Positions 1-10,334 of a stretch of 64,000 bases of DNA are shown here, in pieces. The notes under the pieces were generated by a model. That model made no database searches and had not been told where the DNA came from. It saw nothing but the letters and a program-made list of their open reading frames with translations. Location of the stretch: assembly GCA_019054805.1 (NCBI GenBank), contig JAHQIY010000002.1, positions 9,672,001 to 9,736,000 on the forward strand, in the 5' to 3' direction. Position numbers and translations under genes: made by a program. Origin of the DNA: Brachionus manjavacas. Its lineage: Eukaryota; Rotifera; Eurotatoria; Ploima; Brachionidae. Every line of letters begins with the position of its first letter. Position 1 is the first letter of the stretch.

Positions 1-87
1 AGAATTTTTAAGTTATTTGATTCAGATATATTTGATCTAAATATTTTGGGTAAAATTTAAAAATTTTGTTCAATTTTGAAAAAATGT
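1..87. other. AT-rich left flank outside the large inverted repeat
   Basis: Low-complexity AT-rich sequence with no recognisable coding potential. It is the only part of the first 15.7 kb not mirrored further right: the reverse complement near 34.5 kb stops matching at the GGATC at position 88. It is therefore probably the true flank of the palindrome's left arm. Confidence 0.5.
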
Positions 88-189
88 GGATCAGTTGCGT
101 CTTTTTATAACCATTTGACAAGAATTAGAGAGAAATTATCAAAACTTCAAAGAGAAAATAACCAAGAAATTCATTACCTAGTTGTAGTA

Positions 190-404
190 GTAGTAGGAGT
201 GAATGCTGTCGGGTTTTTATCCCGAGTAGTAGCGACAGTAGACGCTCTCCTTTAACAGTCTTACACCATTTTTAGCAATTTTAAATATATAACTAGTTTA
301 ATGTTAATTACAATATAACTTTAGAATAGCAATGTTTCTCCTTAAAATATTTTCTCTAAAATTAGAATTTGTTTAAATAAATAAATAATATTTCACAGAA
401 AATG
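190..404 (-). other. LINE copy A, 3' UTR and tail
   Basis: Sequence downstream of the ORF2 stop codon (405-407) of the minus-strand LINE. It is AT-rich, with a conserved distal part containing a short self-complementary CGGG/CCCG stretch. It ends in a short trinucleotide-like tail (CTA repeats on the minus strand, about 181-200). CR1-type LINEs commonly end in a short simple repeat rather than poly(A). The same region is seen at 34186-34400 and 34521-34731, with differences in the tail repeats. Confidence 0.6.
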
Positions 405-1463
405 TTAAAGCATATCAATTCGGTTTTTGAATAAGTTCGTGTTAGTGATGCTTCTTGTACCCGAATCGAGTGTGTTCCAGTAACCAGCTGTTCGATTGGT
501 AAAAGTGATGCCTAACCCCATAAAGCTCTATGGGGTTCGGCATCACTGATGATGATGAATCTTATGTAACTGGATTAGGTCACCACGTCTCCGTCTTTCT
601 TCGAGTGTCGTTCACCCAAGAGCTTCTCTTCTTTCTACATACCGCTTTGAATTTAACTCAGGAACCAGTTTTGAGAATTTCCTCTGAACACGTTCAAGAA
701 TATCGATATCTCCTCGTCGATACGGATTCCAAGCGTTACATGCAAATTCTAGATGTGGCCTAATGAAAGACTTAAATAACCGATTAATAAGATTTTTTGA
801 GAAGTAGGTAAATGTATTTTTAATTCTGCTTGCTACCATCGTTGCCCTTGCGGCTGCTCTTCTAGATTGCTCCCCTGACTTGTGATCACTAGTGATAATG
901 ATTCCCAAATCTCTCTCTTTGGTTGATTTAGCATGAGATTTACCCTCCATTTTATAATCATGGTGATGATTGTTTGCTCCAAAATGCATAACTACACACT
1001 TGTATAAGTTGAAGTCCATTTTCCAAAATCAAATTATCAAGGTCCTTTTGAATCACTGCATGCCCTTCAGCAGATAGAACGGTGTTCATGAGCTTTGTGT
1101 CATCTGCATAAAGCTTACAGAATGATTTACAGAGATCTAGTAAATTATAGACATAGATAATAAAAAGAAGAGGACCTAGAACGGAACCTTGAGGTACACC
1201 ACTTGTTACCGTTCTCCATTCGGATACAGCATTACCAATTACAACACGCTGTTTTCGACCTATCAAGAAAAAATGAATCCAGTTAATAAAAACGATCGGG
1301 ATTCCGTAGGCCATCAACTTGATGAGCAGGAGTTCATGTGAAACCTTATCAAAAGCCTTTGAGAAGTCAAGGTATATGACATCGGCAGGTAGTCCGATTC
1401 AAGCAGTGTAAGCAAATCTATTAACATGAATTTTGCTTAATAGGTAATCCATTTTTTTTTAGA
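405..1463 (-). pseudogene. CR1-like LINE ORF2, 3' half (copy A): reverse transcriptase C-terminal part
   Basis: The minus strand encodes, in order, an RT block with YLDFSKAFDKV, then SGVPQGSVLGPLLF, then the catalytic YADD box (about 1095-1110). The downstream LINE-typical region follows, with DLGIIIT and RPHLEFACNAWNPY, and then the C-terminal motif FTNR...YWNTL...FKNRIDML with a stop at 405-407. These are hallmarks of CR1/Jockey-type LINE ORF2. The frame is interrupted: a short loss after the LDNLILEN segment shifts frame into MDFNLYKC, another break follows ALG, and a 42-nt hairpin lies near the end. The RT begins only at its third conserved block; ORF1, endonuclease and early RT lie inverted at 3013-4587. 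A fossil, not functional. Confidence 0.85.
505..546. repeat. 42-nt hairpin in LINE ORF2 C-terminal region (copy A)
   Basis: Two 17-bp arms around an 8-nt loop; the outer bases read GTGATGCC and GGCATCAC. This copy has one mismatch (CCTAACC against CCGAACC in the other copies). It sits between the RRRRGDLIQLHK region and the FTNR region of ORF2, where CR1 proteins usually have several tens of residues, so it probably replaced or shortened that part. Confidence 0.8.
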
Positions 1464-1482
1464 ACAGTGCTTCGAACACTGT
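1464..1482. repeat. 19-nt imperfect palindrome at LINE 3'-half/spacer boundary
   Basis: Six-base perfect arms (ACAGTG, CACTGT) around CTTCGAA, itself containing TTCGAA. It lies at the point where recognisable RT sequence gives way to the AT-rich spacer. It recurs at 18901-18919 and 33110-33128. Confidence 0.6.
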
Positions 1483-3012
1483 AGCTTACGTAATTGAGCT
1501 GGGATGAAAATCATTTGGATCTTTTGAAAAATCTTTTTTTGGATCGGAGTGAGCGTGGAAACAATGAAATTCTCCGGTTAATTACCAAAACACAACGAAG
1601 CATAAATTACCTATATTTCGTTACAAGGATTTTTTAAAAAATGTATGTTTGGAATTCGGTAACTATGACAAATGAAACACCAGAAAAAAAAATATAAATC
1701 TTTAAAATTCATAGATTCCGAAACTTAAAATATTTGAAAAAATTTTTTTTACTTAAAGTGATGTATTCTAAAAAATTGGAATCCTTAAATTTAAAATCAA
1801 AAACATTTTTAGGATTCATAGAAAATAATTTTAAATTTAAGTTTTTAATTTTTATACTAAATTATAGAAAAATAAAAAATCTTTTTAAACTGTTCCCAGT
1901 GAATTATTTTGTAAAAAAATGATTTCTAATTTTTCAGAATAGGGTTGTAGAAAATTTTTAAAAATATGCTCCAAAGCACGGACAACAATTTGATAATTTT
2001 GTTATCGACACAAAAGAAGCATTTTTAATTCCAATCATCCTTTCATTGTTCATTTTAGATCTTATTTTTTCAAAATGGTCTCAACAGGAATCAATATCCT
2101 GATGTTTATCGGTAATGAAAATTTTTTGAACATTTTAAAATTCAAAATTTAATATTTTTTGTTTAAATAAATTGTAATCCTGCAATTAAACAAATTTTTA
2201 TTTAAAAAAAGCAATTATCTCAAATGTTGGTACTTGTATGCCCAATTTCATCAACAACTGTAATTTCAGTAACGATTTTTATAAATTTTTTTAAAATTTT
2301 ATTTTTTACCCAACTAGCCGTTACACGATACAAATAAACTTATAAAAAAAAATTTTTTTTCTTCTTTTTATTTTTTAAAATTTTACACAACAAAATAAAT
2401 TTAATCAAGTTTTTTTCTAAAAAATTTTAATTCCAAACAAAAATTTCATTTGAAAAAAAAAAACATTTTTACATAATGAAACATTTTATGAAAACTCCTT
2501 TTTTGATTTCAAATAATTATCAACAAGACGCTCATGAGTTTATGAAATTGGTAAATTATTGTTTTATTAATTTTCCTAAGAATTTAAAAGAAAAATTAAT
2601 AGAAAAAATAATATTTAAGAATTCGTTTTTGCTCTTATTTAAAATTTTATAACTTATTTTAAAACAGGTTTTAAAAGTTAAGAAAAAAAGTTCGAAAAAA
2701 TCTACATCAGGCAAGACCTCGGAATTTTTGATTTTTATAAAATTGACATGACGACTTTTCAGAGTTTTTTCTTGACTTAAGTGTTTAAAAATAGAGCAAC
2801 TTAGTTTTTGGTACAGGTAACGATTTTTAAAATTTTTTAAAAAAAGTGAAAATCTTGACTTGTACTATAATGACTTGTATTCAAAGTGTTTTTTCCAAAA
2901 ATTCAGCTGATGATCTATTTGAAAAAAATCTTTTAAAGTTGGTTAAAAAAATAAAAAAAAAATTTTTGAATAAATTTTCATAAATTATAAATTATCAAAA
3001 ATACTTGTCCGA
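1483..3012. other. AT-rich spacer, possibly LINE 5' UTR (copy A)
   Basis: About 1.5 kb with no protein homology; short ORFs such as 1734-1922 are low complexity. It contains GTAACGATTTTTA-type motifs twice (about 2269 and 2818). It directly precedes the ORF1 start at 3013 and occurs in all three LINE blocks (also 17377-18900 and 31580-33109), so it may be the LINE's 5' UTR. It could instead be unrelated DNA caught between inverted LINE halves. Confidence 0.4.
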
Positions 3013-3689
3013 ATGACAGCAGTCCATCAAGAGATTGATTTAAGCTTCTTACAAGAGGCTAACTGGCCAAAGCTTCCCTCAGCTACATCCGAAGTCAGAA
3101 AGAATCATCATAGCTGGTTGTCCAAAATCAGTAATAGCGTGAATTGACTTTATCAACGTATTGAGACTTTATAAAAAGAAAACAATACACAGAAAGTTAC
3201 TATCAAGACTCTTAGCACACTTGTTGATTCGCTCAATAATCCACGGGATCAACCTTCTCAAACTTCTTCTTCTTCTTCTTTGCTACCTCCAATCAACTGG
3301 TCTAAGATAGTTAATGGGATGGCCCACAAAGATGAGAATGCTGTGGCAATTATGGCAACTATTGGCACAGAAAGGAAAAAAAATGAAGAAAGAGCCAATA
3401 ATGTAGTTGCTTCGATTCCGGCTACGATTTTTGATTGCGAGGAAGGTTGTGAAGTTGAATTCATCCAAAAACTTGCTAACAAGCTAGGAGTTCCTGAAAG
3501 TAAGGCAAAGAAGGCCAAAAAATTAGTCGCGCAAAAGACAAGACAGTAAATAATCGAGTCCTTCTCGTAGTGGAGATGGAATCGCCAAGCGCAAGAGCCG
3601 ATATGATTCGCAGCTCGAGGAAGTTTCGTGATGATGAGAGGCACAAAAGCATTTACATAAACGATCAATTGAGTCTGCAGCTCGTCTAA
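3013..3689 (+). pseudogene. LINE ORF1-like protein (copy A)
   Basis: From the ATG at 3013 the frame reads a short N-terminal part with two in-frame stops. A Ser-rich run and PPINWSKIVNG follow, then a helical charged segment, then a block (VEFIQKLANKLGV...KAKK) leading to LLVVEMESPSARADMIRSSRKFRD...SIYIND. The last part resembles the RRM-like C-terminal region of LINE ORF1 proteins, nucleic-acid-binding chaperones. Complete, it would be about 225 residues. Copy A also has a one-base frame difference near 3525, after KKAKK, that copies B and C lack. ORF1 identity rests on motif pattern and on lying upstream of the endonuclease. Confidence 0.6.
3341..3370. repeat. Quasi-palindrome inside LINE ORF1 (copy A allele)
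   Basis: CTGTGGCAA and TTGGCACAG flank TTATGGCAACTA, a 9-bp hairpin with one mismatch. Copy C has the same outer hairpin perfect. Copy B has a different, inner hairpin perfect. Confidence 0.75.
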
Positions 3690-4587
3690 CTCCCAGCAAG
3701 ACTTTCTCCAGTGCTATCGTGATGGGAGACTTTAACATGCCAGATATTGAATGGAATGAAAGCGGAAGCCCAGTCCTGATAAATTCGTCATCACCAAGTG
3801 GAATGGTCAGTGATGCAATCAGCGGTTCTGGGTTGGTGCAGCTGGTAAACAGTAAACAGTCTTCAATTTAAGATAAATGTAAAATATGAGAGACCAAATT
3901 ACTTTGACAGTAGAGTCTATAATTGGAGAAAAGGTGATTATTTATCAATGGCATTGTATATGACTGATTTAGATTGGAAAAAATGCTCTCGAATCAAAAT
4001 GCTGCAGCAGAAATATTTAACAGTTCTCAAATCCTTTGAACTAGCATCTGATCTGTTTGACAAGAGACGAGTGCCTAGGAAAGGCTTTGCAAACCCACTT
4101 TGGTGGAATGTTAAAATAGCCTCGCTTGTCCGTCGTAAAAAGCGCCTTTTATAGCTAGCCGAATTAATAAGAATAAATTTTTACTGAACCAGAAGTACAA
4201 AATGGCTTGCAAACAGGTAAAGCTGGGAGTCAAAAAACGAGTAATTGATTTTGAATACAAACTGGCTGCTGAATCAAAAGAAAATCCGAAAGAATTATAC
4301 TCTTATATTAATAGCAGATTTAGAAAGAGTGAGAACATTGCAGCTATTATGAACTCAGAAGAACGTTTATTACCGAAAAGGAAAAAATTTGCAATACTCT
4401 AAATGAATATTTCCACTCAGCTTTAGATAAACCGACATCACCTGAAATAATTGAAAACGCAAGACAAATCTTTTTGCCCAGGTCACAACCCGATCCAGAA
4501 TTCAAAATTGAGGACATCGTTTCTTCAGAGAAGGTACTAAAAAGCTTAAAAATCTTCGAAGTGATAAGACAGCTGGTATTAGTATTG
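3690..4587 (+). pseudogene. CR1-like LINE ORF2, 5' half (copy A): endonuclease remnant to RT start
   Basis: From 3722 the frame reads MGDFNMPDIEWNE, the conserved aspartate/asparagine motif of the exonuclease-endonuclease-phosphatase nuclease of CR1-type LINEs, then a segment ending GLVQLVNS. The rest of the nuclease, including its C-terminal SDH motif, is missing. The linker follows (VYNWRKGDYLSM, ALYMTDLDWKK, NPLWWNVK), then the KENPKELYSYINSRFRKS block and NEYFHSALDK. It ends at the RT entry motif KNLRSDKTAGIS just before hAT at 4588. Roughly 100-150 RT residues between this end and the start of the 3' half are absent. Several frame breaks; non-functional. Confidence 0.8.
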
Positions 4588-6755
4588 CAGCGATTTCGAT
4601 TAATCGCGATTAATCGCGCGCGATTTTTCAAATCGAAATCGATCGATCATGATGTTCAAAAATCGCGATCAATTAATATCAATTCTAAATTTTCTTATCA
4701 TGAATTATGGCGCTTCTTTTTCTATTATTAAAAATTCACATAAAATTCGTTCAATTAGTTTTTCAATTTTGTTTTTGTTTATTAAATTATTCTTTAAAAA
4801 TAAATATGAGTTCACCTTTTTCTTTTCTTGTTTGGAGACATTTTTAATTGAATCCTGACAATCCTACAATCGGTATCTGTCAAATATGCCTAAAAACTAA
4901 AACAGAGAAAGATTCATCACTTTTGAGAAAAAACAATACTACAAATTTATGGAACCATTTAGAAGCTGATCACTATCAAGAGTTTATGTCAATTAAATCT
5001 TCTCAAGATAAATCAAAACAAGCTACTTTAAATGTTTCAAGTAAGAATAAATTAACATTTAATGTTGGCTTACAATCAAAATATTCAATCGATAGGTATA
5101 TAGCTGAAATGATAGTATCAGGATGTAATCCGTATAGAATAGTTGAAGAAGAAGGATTTAAAAACTTAATTAGCTATCAATGCCCAAATTATCAGCTTCC
5201 TTGAAGAGAGTTTTTTTTAAAACACTAATTAATAAAATATATGATGAAAATGTTGAAAAAATTAAAAAAGAACTAATACAAGCTGAATTCGTTACATTTC
5301 TTTCTGATTTATGGACTGAATCAATCAAGAATCATACTCTACAATTACAGCATATTATATAATTAATCAAGAGTTGAAAAGTTATGTTTTAGATACAAAA
5401 CCGTTTGGGTCTATTAGACATACAGCGGAAAATATTTCTATTGTCTTTAAAGCAGCAATCTTTAAATGGGATTTAGAAAAAAAAATTGCTGCGATTGTGA
5501 CGGACAACGCGGCGAATATTGTCAATACAGTAAATTAAACTGATAATCTCTCAATACGATGTTCAGCTCATAAAATTCAAATAGCAATTAACGATGCTTT
5601 TAAGAATAATAATCCAATAGATGATATTTTATCTAAGTGTAAGACAGTTGTTTCACATTTTAAACATTCAAGTCTAGCGGCCGCTAAGCTTCAAGTTAGT
5701 CAAACTTCATCTAAAAGAAAACAAGCTTATTCAAGAGGTCAGTACAAGATGGAACTCAAAATATTATATGATCGAGCGTTTATTTGAACAGAAGTCGAGT
5801 TTAAATCTGTACATCAGCGAAAATCCAGAAACGGATTTACCTCAATTAACGAATCAAGAATGGCGTATAATTGATGGCTTGATTAACATTTTAGAGCCAA
5901 TGGAAGCTTCAACAAGAATTCTAAGCGGTGACAAATATTCAACTATTTCCCTCGTTATACCACTTATAACAGGTCTTATTGTGAGTTTAAAGTCTCGAAA
6001 AAGCTCTGTAATAGTTTTTAATAAATTTTGAGATCATTTAGTCGATTCAATAAAGCGACGTTTCGCAGATTTAGTAAAAAATTGTTTGATTTCTACTGCA
6101 ACACTTTTAGATCCGAGAGTAAAAAATACGTGTTTTATTGAAGATGAAAAAAAAAGAAAAGCAGTAAAAAGGCTACAAGATTTGTTAAAGGCTAATTTTC
6201 AATCAAGCAAAAAGGGTACAACCAATAAAATTGAACGACTTTCGTCAGATGAACACCCATCGGCAAAAAGACCCTGTTTTGATTTAAGAGAATTTTTCAT
6301 AGAACAGCAATGCAAAGAAGATCAAAGTGAAAATAATGAGTTCGTTATTGAATTAGAGAATTATCTTAAACAACCTATCATTTTGAAAAAAAACGATACA
6401 GATTTATGTGATATATTGGATTGGTGGGAAAATAACAAATATTCATTTCCTTACTTATATAATTTAACTAAAAAATATCTTTCTATTCCGGCAACAAGTG
6501 CACCATGCGAAAGAAATTTTTCAAAAGCCGGAGAGATACTTTCCAAAAAAGGATCAAGGGTTAATCCAAAGAACTTTAACTCTCTTATTTTTCTCATGCA
6601 TAATATTAACAAATTGAGAAATGTAATATAAAAAATACCTTTTTTCTTTATAATATTTTTTTTTCTAATTTGTTTAAATAAAGTTTTCATTCAACAAAAA
6701 AATTTTTTTTGTATGCATTTTCGGGCGATTAAATCGACGATTAATCAATTTAAAT
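4588..6755 (+). mobile_element. hAT DNA transposon, copy 1
   Basis: Starts with CAGCGATTTCGATTAATCG, a CAG start typical of hAT termini, followed by a cluster of ATTAATCG/GCGCGCGAT and ATCGATCGATC motifs. The 3' region carries a related inverted motif (GATTAATCGTCGATTTAATCG on the minus strand, 6729-6749). The 5' end lies in the LINE at the RT entry motif, but the 3' side is fused to the 47-bp satellite rather than LINE, so no 8-bp target duplication can be recognised. The true 3' terminus may be missing. It encloses a broken transposase at 4806-6631. Confidence 0.8.
4806..6631 (+). pseudogene. hAT transposase pseudogene (copy 1)
   Basis: About 608 codons from the ATG at 4806, near the usual 600-700 of hAT transposases. 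Parts in order: a BED-type zinc finger (VWRHF, CQIC, then H and H in NLWNHLEADH); the RNase H-like core with SDLWTES, AIVTDNAAN (catalytic Asp) and CSAHKIQIAI; HFKHSSLAAAKL; the LEPMEASTRILS region; STATLLDPRVK; and the C-terminal dimerisation motif WWENNK..FPYL...YLSIPATSAPCERNFSKAG. An in-frame TAA at codon 14, a second in the TDNAAN region and at least two frame changes break it. The early stops occur in all four copies. Copy 1 alone has GFKNLI where the others have EFKNLI. Confidence 0.85.
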
Positions 6756-6765
6756 GTTAAAAGTC

Positions 6766-7058
6766 CTCCAATTACTTTATTCTTTCCCTATGGACTAATT
6801 GATTTACGAGGCGGTAATTAAGTTATTTCCTTACTTATTGACAACTTGAGTGACAAAGCGTCCATTTTTTACCTAATTTTCAAAAGGACAACATGAATGA
6901 CGAGAACTCCATTTACTTTTTTCTTTCCATATGAATTAATTGATTAACAAGGCGGGAATTTACTTTCTGCTCTACTTATTGAGAACTTGAGTAACAAAGA
7001 GTCAATTTTTTACCTTATTTTCTAATGGACAACATGATTGATATGAACTCCATTTATT
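6766..7058 (+). repeat. 47-bp tandem repeat, short array (TR1)
   Basis: About six ~47-bp monomers of three types. Type a has GACAACTTGAGTGACAAAGC, type b has CTCCATTTACTTTTTTC, and type c has GATTAACGAGGCGGGAATTT. They cycle to form a ~141-bp trimer. The array directly follows hAT and ends where the AT-rich ~20-bp satellite starts. Confidence 0.85.
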
Positions 7059-7541
7059 AAATGATTTTTTTTAAGCAAAAATCATCTTTTTTTGAGCAAA
7101 AATCATCTTTTATTTAGCAAAATTATTTCTTTTTTAAGAAAAATTAATCTTTTTTTTTGCTAAAATTATATTTTTTGAGAAAAAATGATCTTTTTTTTAA
7201 CAGAATTATTTCTTTTTAAAGCAAATATTAATATTTTCAAGCAAAAATGATCTTTTTTCAAACAAAAATGATCTTTTTTTTTGCTAAAATTATTATTTTT
7301 GAGAAATAATTATCTTTTATTTTGCAAAAATTATTATTTTTCGAGCTTAAATCATCTTTTATTTTGCAAAAATGATCTTTTATTTAGCAAAATTATTTCT
7401 TTTTCAGAAGAAAAGATTTTTTTTTTGCAAAAATTATTATTTTTGAGAAGAAATCATCTTTTATGTTCCAAAAATCATCTTTTTTAGCAAAATTATTTCT
7501 TTTTGAGAAATAATGATCTTTTTTAAGCAAAAATCATCTTT
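7059..7541 (-). repeat. AT-rich ~20-bp satellite, left-arm seed
   Basis: Tandem degenerate ~20-bp monomers of the form AAAAAAGATGATTTTTGCT (minus strand), with variants such as the perfect 14-bp palindrome AAATATTAATATTT. It is the same family as the >28 kb array from 35489. Its mirror copy at 26851-27540 carries one extra 208-bp unit. Confidence 0.85.
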
Positions 7542-7649
7542 CAGTCAAAGAAAAAATTATTTTTGATGCAATTTAATTAATATTTATTTCGAATACTACT
7601 AAAAAAACAACATTTTTCAATTTTGGATTAGAATGTGCTTTTGAAATAA

Positions 7650-8690
7650 CTACTTATTTTATCTCAAAATGTTATTTTTAGAGAAATAAGTTATTTTCAA
7701 AATAATTTCTTATCAAGAAGAAAAATTATTTATTTGAATAATAATTATTTTTTTGAATAAAAATTAATTTTTAGTACAAAAATTGCTTAAAAAAACACAT
7801 GTTTCGATTTTAGTTTAGACTGTTTTTTTGGAAAAATATTTCTTATCTTGAGGAAAAATTATTTTTTTTTTTTAAATTATTTTTTTTTTTTAAATTATTT
7901 TTTTTGTATTAAAAAATAATGTTTTAGGATTAAAATGACTTTTTTTTGAAATAAGCTAAAAGAATAACGATATGTTGAAATAAATAGAGGTAAGGCATTT
8001 TTAAATTTTTTAAGTGCAGGAAAAAATGAAGAAACTACTTGTTAGCAATTACTCAATGGAGTATGATATTCGATATATCTTGATTCGAATATAACTTCTT
8101 ATTTTGAGCAAAAAATTATTTTTTCTTCCATAGTTTCATCTTTGCATTTTGGTTTTTCAAAAGCCTGCTTTTTATATAAAGATTTTATAATTAATTTAAT
8201 TTGTATAATTTATAAAATATAATAAAGCTTTTTTCAATTAAGATTCATCAAATATTATTTTAAAATAAAAAAAAAATGTAAAAAAATCAAATATTCCAGA
8301 AAAAAAATTAGTGACTTAACTAAAAAATAGGTGACAAAATTCTGGTCACTTATTCCATCTCTAAAAATTAGGGGTCCAGTCTTGATGTGATATAGGTAAG
8401 ATTCACTGGACAAAAATATGTAATCAACTGGTCAACTATGACTAAAGACACGATATTGGTTAAGATTGTATTATTAAAAAAATCTTCTTTTATTAGCAAA
8501 AATGAACTTTTTTTGAGCATCTAGCAATATTTTGAATTAAAACCAGAGTTTTTTGTACTAAAAATAAATTTTTATTCAAGAAAGATAATTTTTATTCAAA
8601 AAATTAATTTTTCTACTAGATAAGAAATTATTTTGGAAAATAATTTTTTTCTCTAAAAATAACAATTTTAGATAAAATAAGTATTTATTT
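7650..8690. mobile_element. Inverted-repeat element, ~1.04 kb (left arm)
   Basis: The segment 7650-7782 (TACTTATTTTATCTCAAAAT to TTAGTAC) reappears as an imperfect reverse complement at 8550-8690. They share the order TTATTTTTAGAGAAA, AAAATAATTTCTTAT, GAATAAAAATTA, TTTTTAGTACAAAAA. About 770 bp lies between the arms. It could be a non-autonomous DNA transposon with long terminal inverted repeats or an old local inversion; no target duplication was identified. Confidence 0.45.
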
Positions 8691-9230
8691 CCTTTTATTT
8701 ATTGCTTTTTATGAAATATTTGAAATGAAAATCATTATTATTGTATAAAAACTAATTTTTGTTCTAAAAAGTTAAAATTCATTTTTTATCACGCATCAGA
8801 ATGGGATCAATATTAAAAACAATACTTTTGTAAGAAAAATACATTTTTGCTAAAAAAAAATTATTTAGCAAGAATAAAAGTCTAAAATAATTTTATAGCT
8901 TAAATATAAACTTATAAAATTAATCTTCAATTAATGATTAAAAATAATTAATTCTAGTCGTAAAAATCGAAAAAAGGGTATATATTTATCAATTTATTAG
9001 GTTTTTAAAATTCAAATATAAATTGATCTTAATTACTTTCTTTTCAAAAAAAAATCTTTATTTTTCTATTTTATTTAGTTAATAAAATTAAACCAAAAAT
9101 CATTTAAAATTCTAATGAAATTTTATCTTGTTGTCTTTTTTTATATGAGAAAATTAAAAAAGATAAAAAAAAATATTTTGCATTTTGTTGCAATATTTTT
9201 TTATGTTTATTTTATTAAGTCTAGTAGACT

Positions 9231-9859
9231 AGGTGACCATATTTCACTTATTATGTGAACAATTTTTGTTCTCGGGTTTTGTGAACTTTTAGTTTACTTA
9301 ATTTTTGTCTTTACGGAAAGGTGATCCAAAATTGGAATATGTGAACAATTTATTAATTAGGTGAACAAAAGATTTTTATGGTTTCAGAGGAACACTTCTT
9401 TAGCAATATTAATGATATTTTATGAGATTTACTCATCGATATTAGTTAAGAAACCTTAACTTTTGGTTTGAAGAGCTAAGTAGATTCGAAAGCTTAACTA
9501 AATGTTATACTAAATATGTGCTTCAACTGCATTAAGATCATCCACTGTAATAAATTGTCAACATCTCTTTGAGATATTAAAAAAAATTTTCAAAAGAATG
9601 TACACTATTTGGCGAATAATCAAAAGTAAAAACAAAAATAAATTATTATTAAATCTGTTTTTAATACAAAAAATGTGTGGACATTTTTTATAAAATGAAT
9701 TACTCAGTTTATACTCAATTTCTTCCATCTCTCAAATTATGTCATTTTATTTATATTTTTCAATATTACCTATATTATTAATTTAGGAACAGTGAACAAA
9801 TAGTTCACTAAACCCGAGAAAAAGAATTGTTCTCATAATAAGAGAACTATGGTTCACCT
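9231..9859. mobile_element. MITE-like element, 629 bp, with ~70-bp imperfect TIRs (left arm)
   Basis: The left end AGGTGACCATAT...CTCGGGTTTTGTGAAC matches, as reverse complement, the right end (AGGTGAACCATAG...CTCGGGTTTAGTGAAC). Shared blocks include TTATTATG, GAACAAT and CTCGGGTTT. An internal AGGTGATCC/AGGTGAACAA pair (9319-9366) repeats the terminal motif. There is no coding capacity. A 13-bp palindrome AGTCTAGTAGACT abuts the left end (9218-9230). No clear target site duplication. Confidence 0.6.
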
Positions 9860-10334
9860 TCCCGACCTGACCAATTTTATTTAATTTAATTTTAACTTAT
9901 CAAAAGGGAAATATTTTTATATATTTTTTCGATGTATATTTGAATTTCACAGCACCAATTGATTAGATATTTGGACTAGCAAAATTAAAATCAATAAGTC
10001 AAATCTGAATACATATTTAAAATGTAGTTGTGGTTAGAAATTAAAAAAAAATACTGTATAATGAACAGTTTTTGAAAGGAAAAATGCATTTATATTTTTT
10101 AGCTAAAAAATAATCGTTGCAAATTCTTTTGTTAAGTTTATTTTGTAAAAAAAGACATTTTCTTTTTGCCAAAATTGACATTTTTATTTGGAAATCAAAA
10201 AAATTAAATAATTTTGCCGAAAGATGAGTCCAAGACCTTTCATTTAATATATAATTCTATATGAACTCGTTTTTCCTTATTTAAAAGTAAAAGGTCCAAA
10301 TTTCAATGCAAATAGAGTATTGTTCTTTGCTTAT

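Larger units (their letters stand above)
1107..7058 (+). repeat. Left arm of inner inverted repeat (palindrome 1)
   Basis: The block holding most of the LINE 3' half, the spacer, the LINE 5' half, hAT copy 1 and ~290 bp of 47-bp repeats recurs inverted at 13342-19273. The outer end lies within the LINE YADD codons (about 1107). The inner end is where the 47-bp repeat meets the AT satellite (about 7058). Confidence 0.85.
7542..10334. other. AT-rich intergenic region without genes
   Basis: About 2.8 kb with no protein homology. It holds two inverted-repeat elements (7650-8690 and 9231-9859, listed separately) and poly-A/T rich filler resembling eroded AT satellite. Mirrored at 24212-26850. Confidence 0.6.

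Noticed and set aside
530-763. 77-codon plus-strand frame, also at 34859-35092 and reversed at 33826-34059
   Set aside because: Antisense shadow of the LINE ORF2 C-terminal region; the protein homology is on the other strand.
1734-1922. 62-codon Lys/Phe-rich frame in the AT-rich spacer
   Set aside because: Compositional; not preserved as a frame in the equivalent spacers at 17.4-18.9 kb and 31.6-33.1 kb.
3258-3668. Long minus-strand frame with apparent hydrophobic segments, and its mirrors
   Set aside because: Antisense of the LINE ORF1-like frame, which has recognisable RRM-like motifs on the opposite strand.
5675-5695. Adjacent NotI (GCGGCCGC) and HindIII (AAGCTT) sites, resembling a cloning polylinker
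   Set aside because: They are in frame with the conserved hAT motif HFKHSSLAAAKL and occur in all four copies, so they are native coding sequence.
7542-10334. tRNA, SINE or other RNA gene in the AT-rich region
   Set aside because: No A/B-box pair, cloverleaf or poly(A)-ended tRNA-like unit could be recognised by eye here or in the mirror region.
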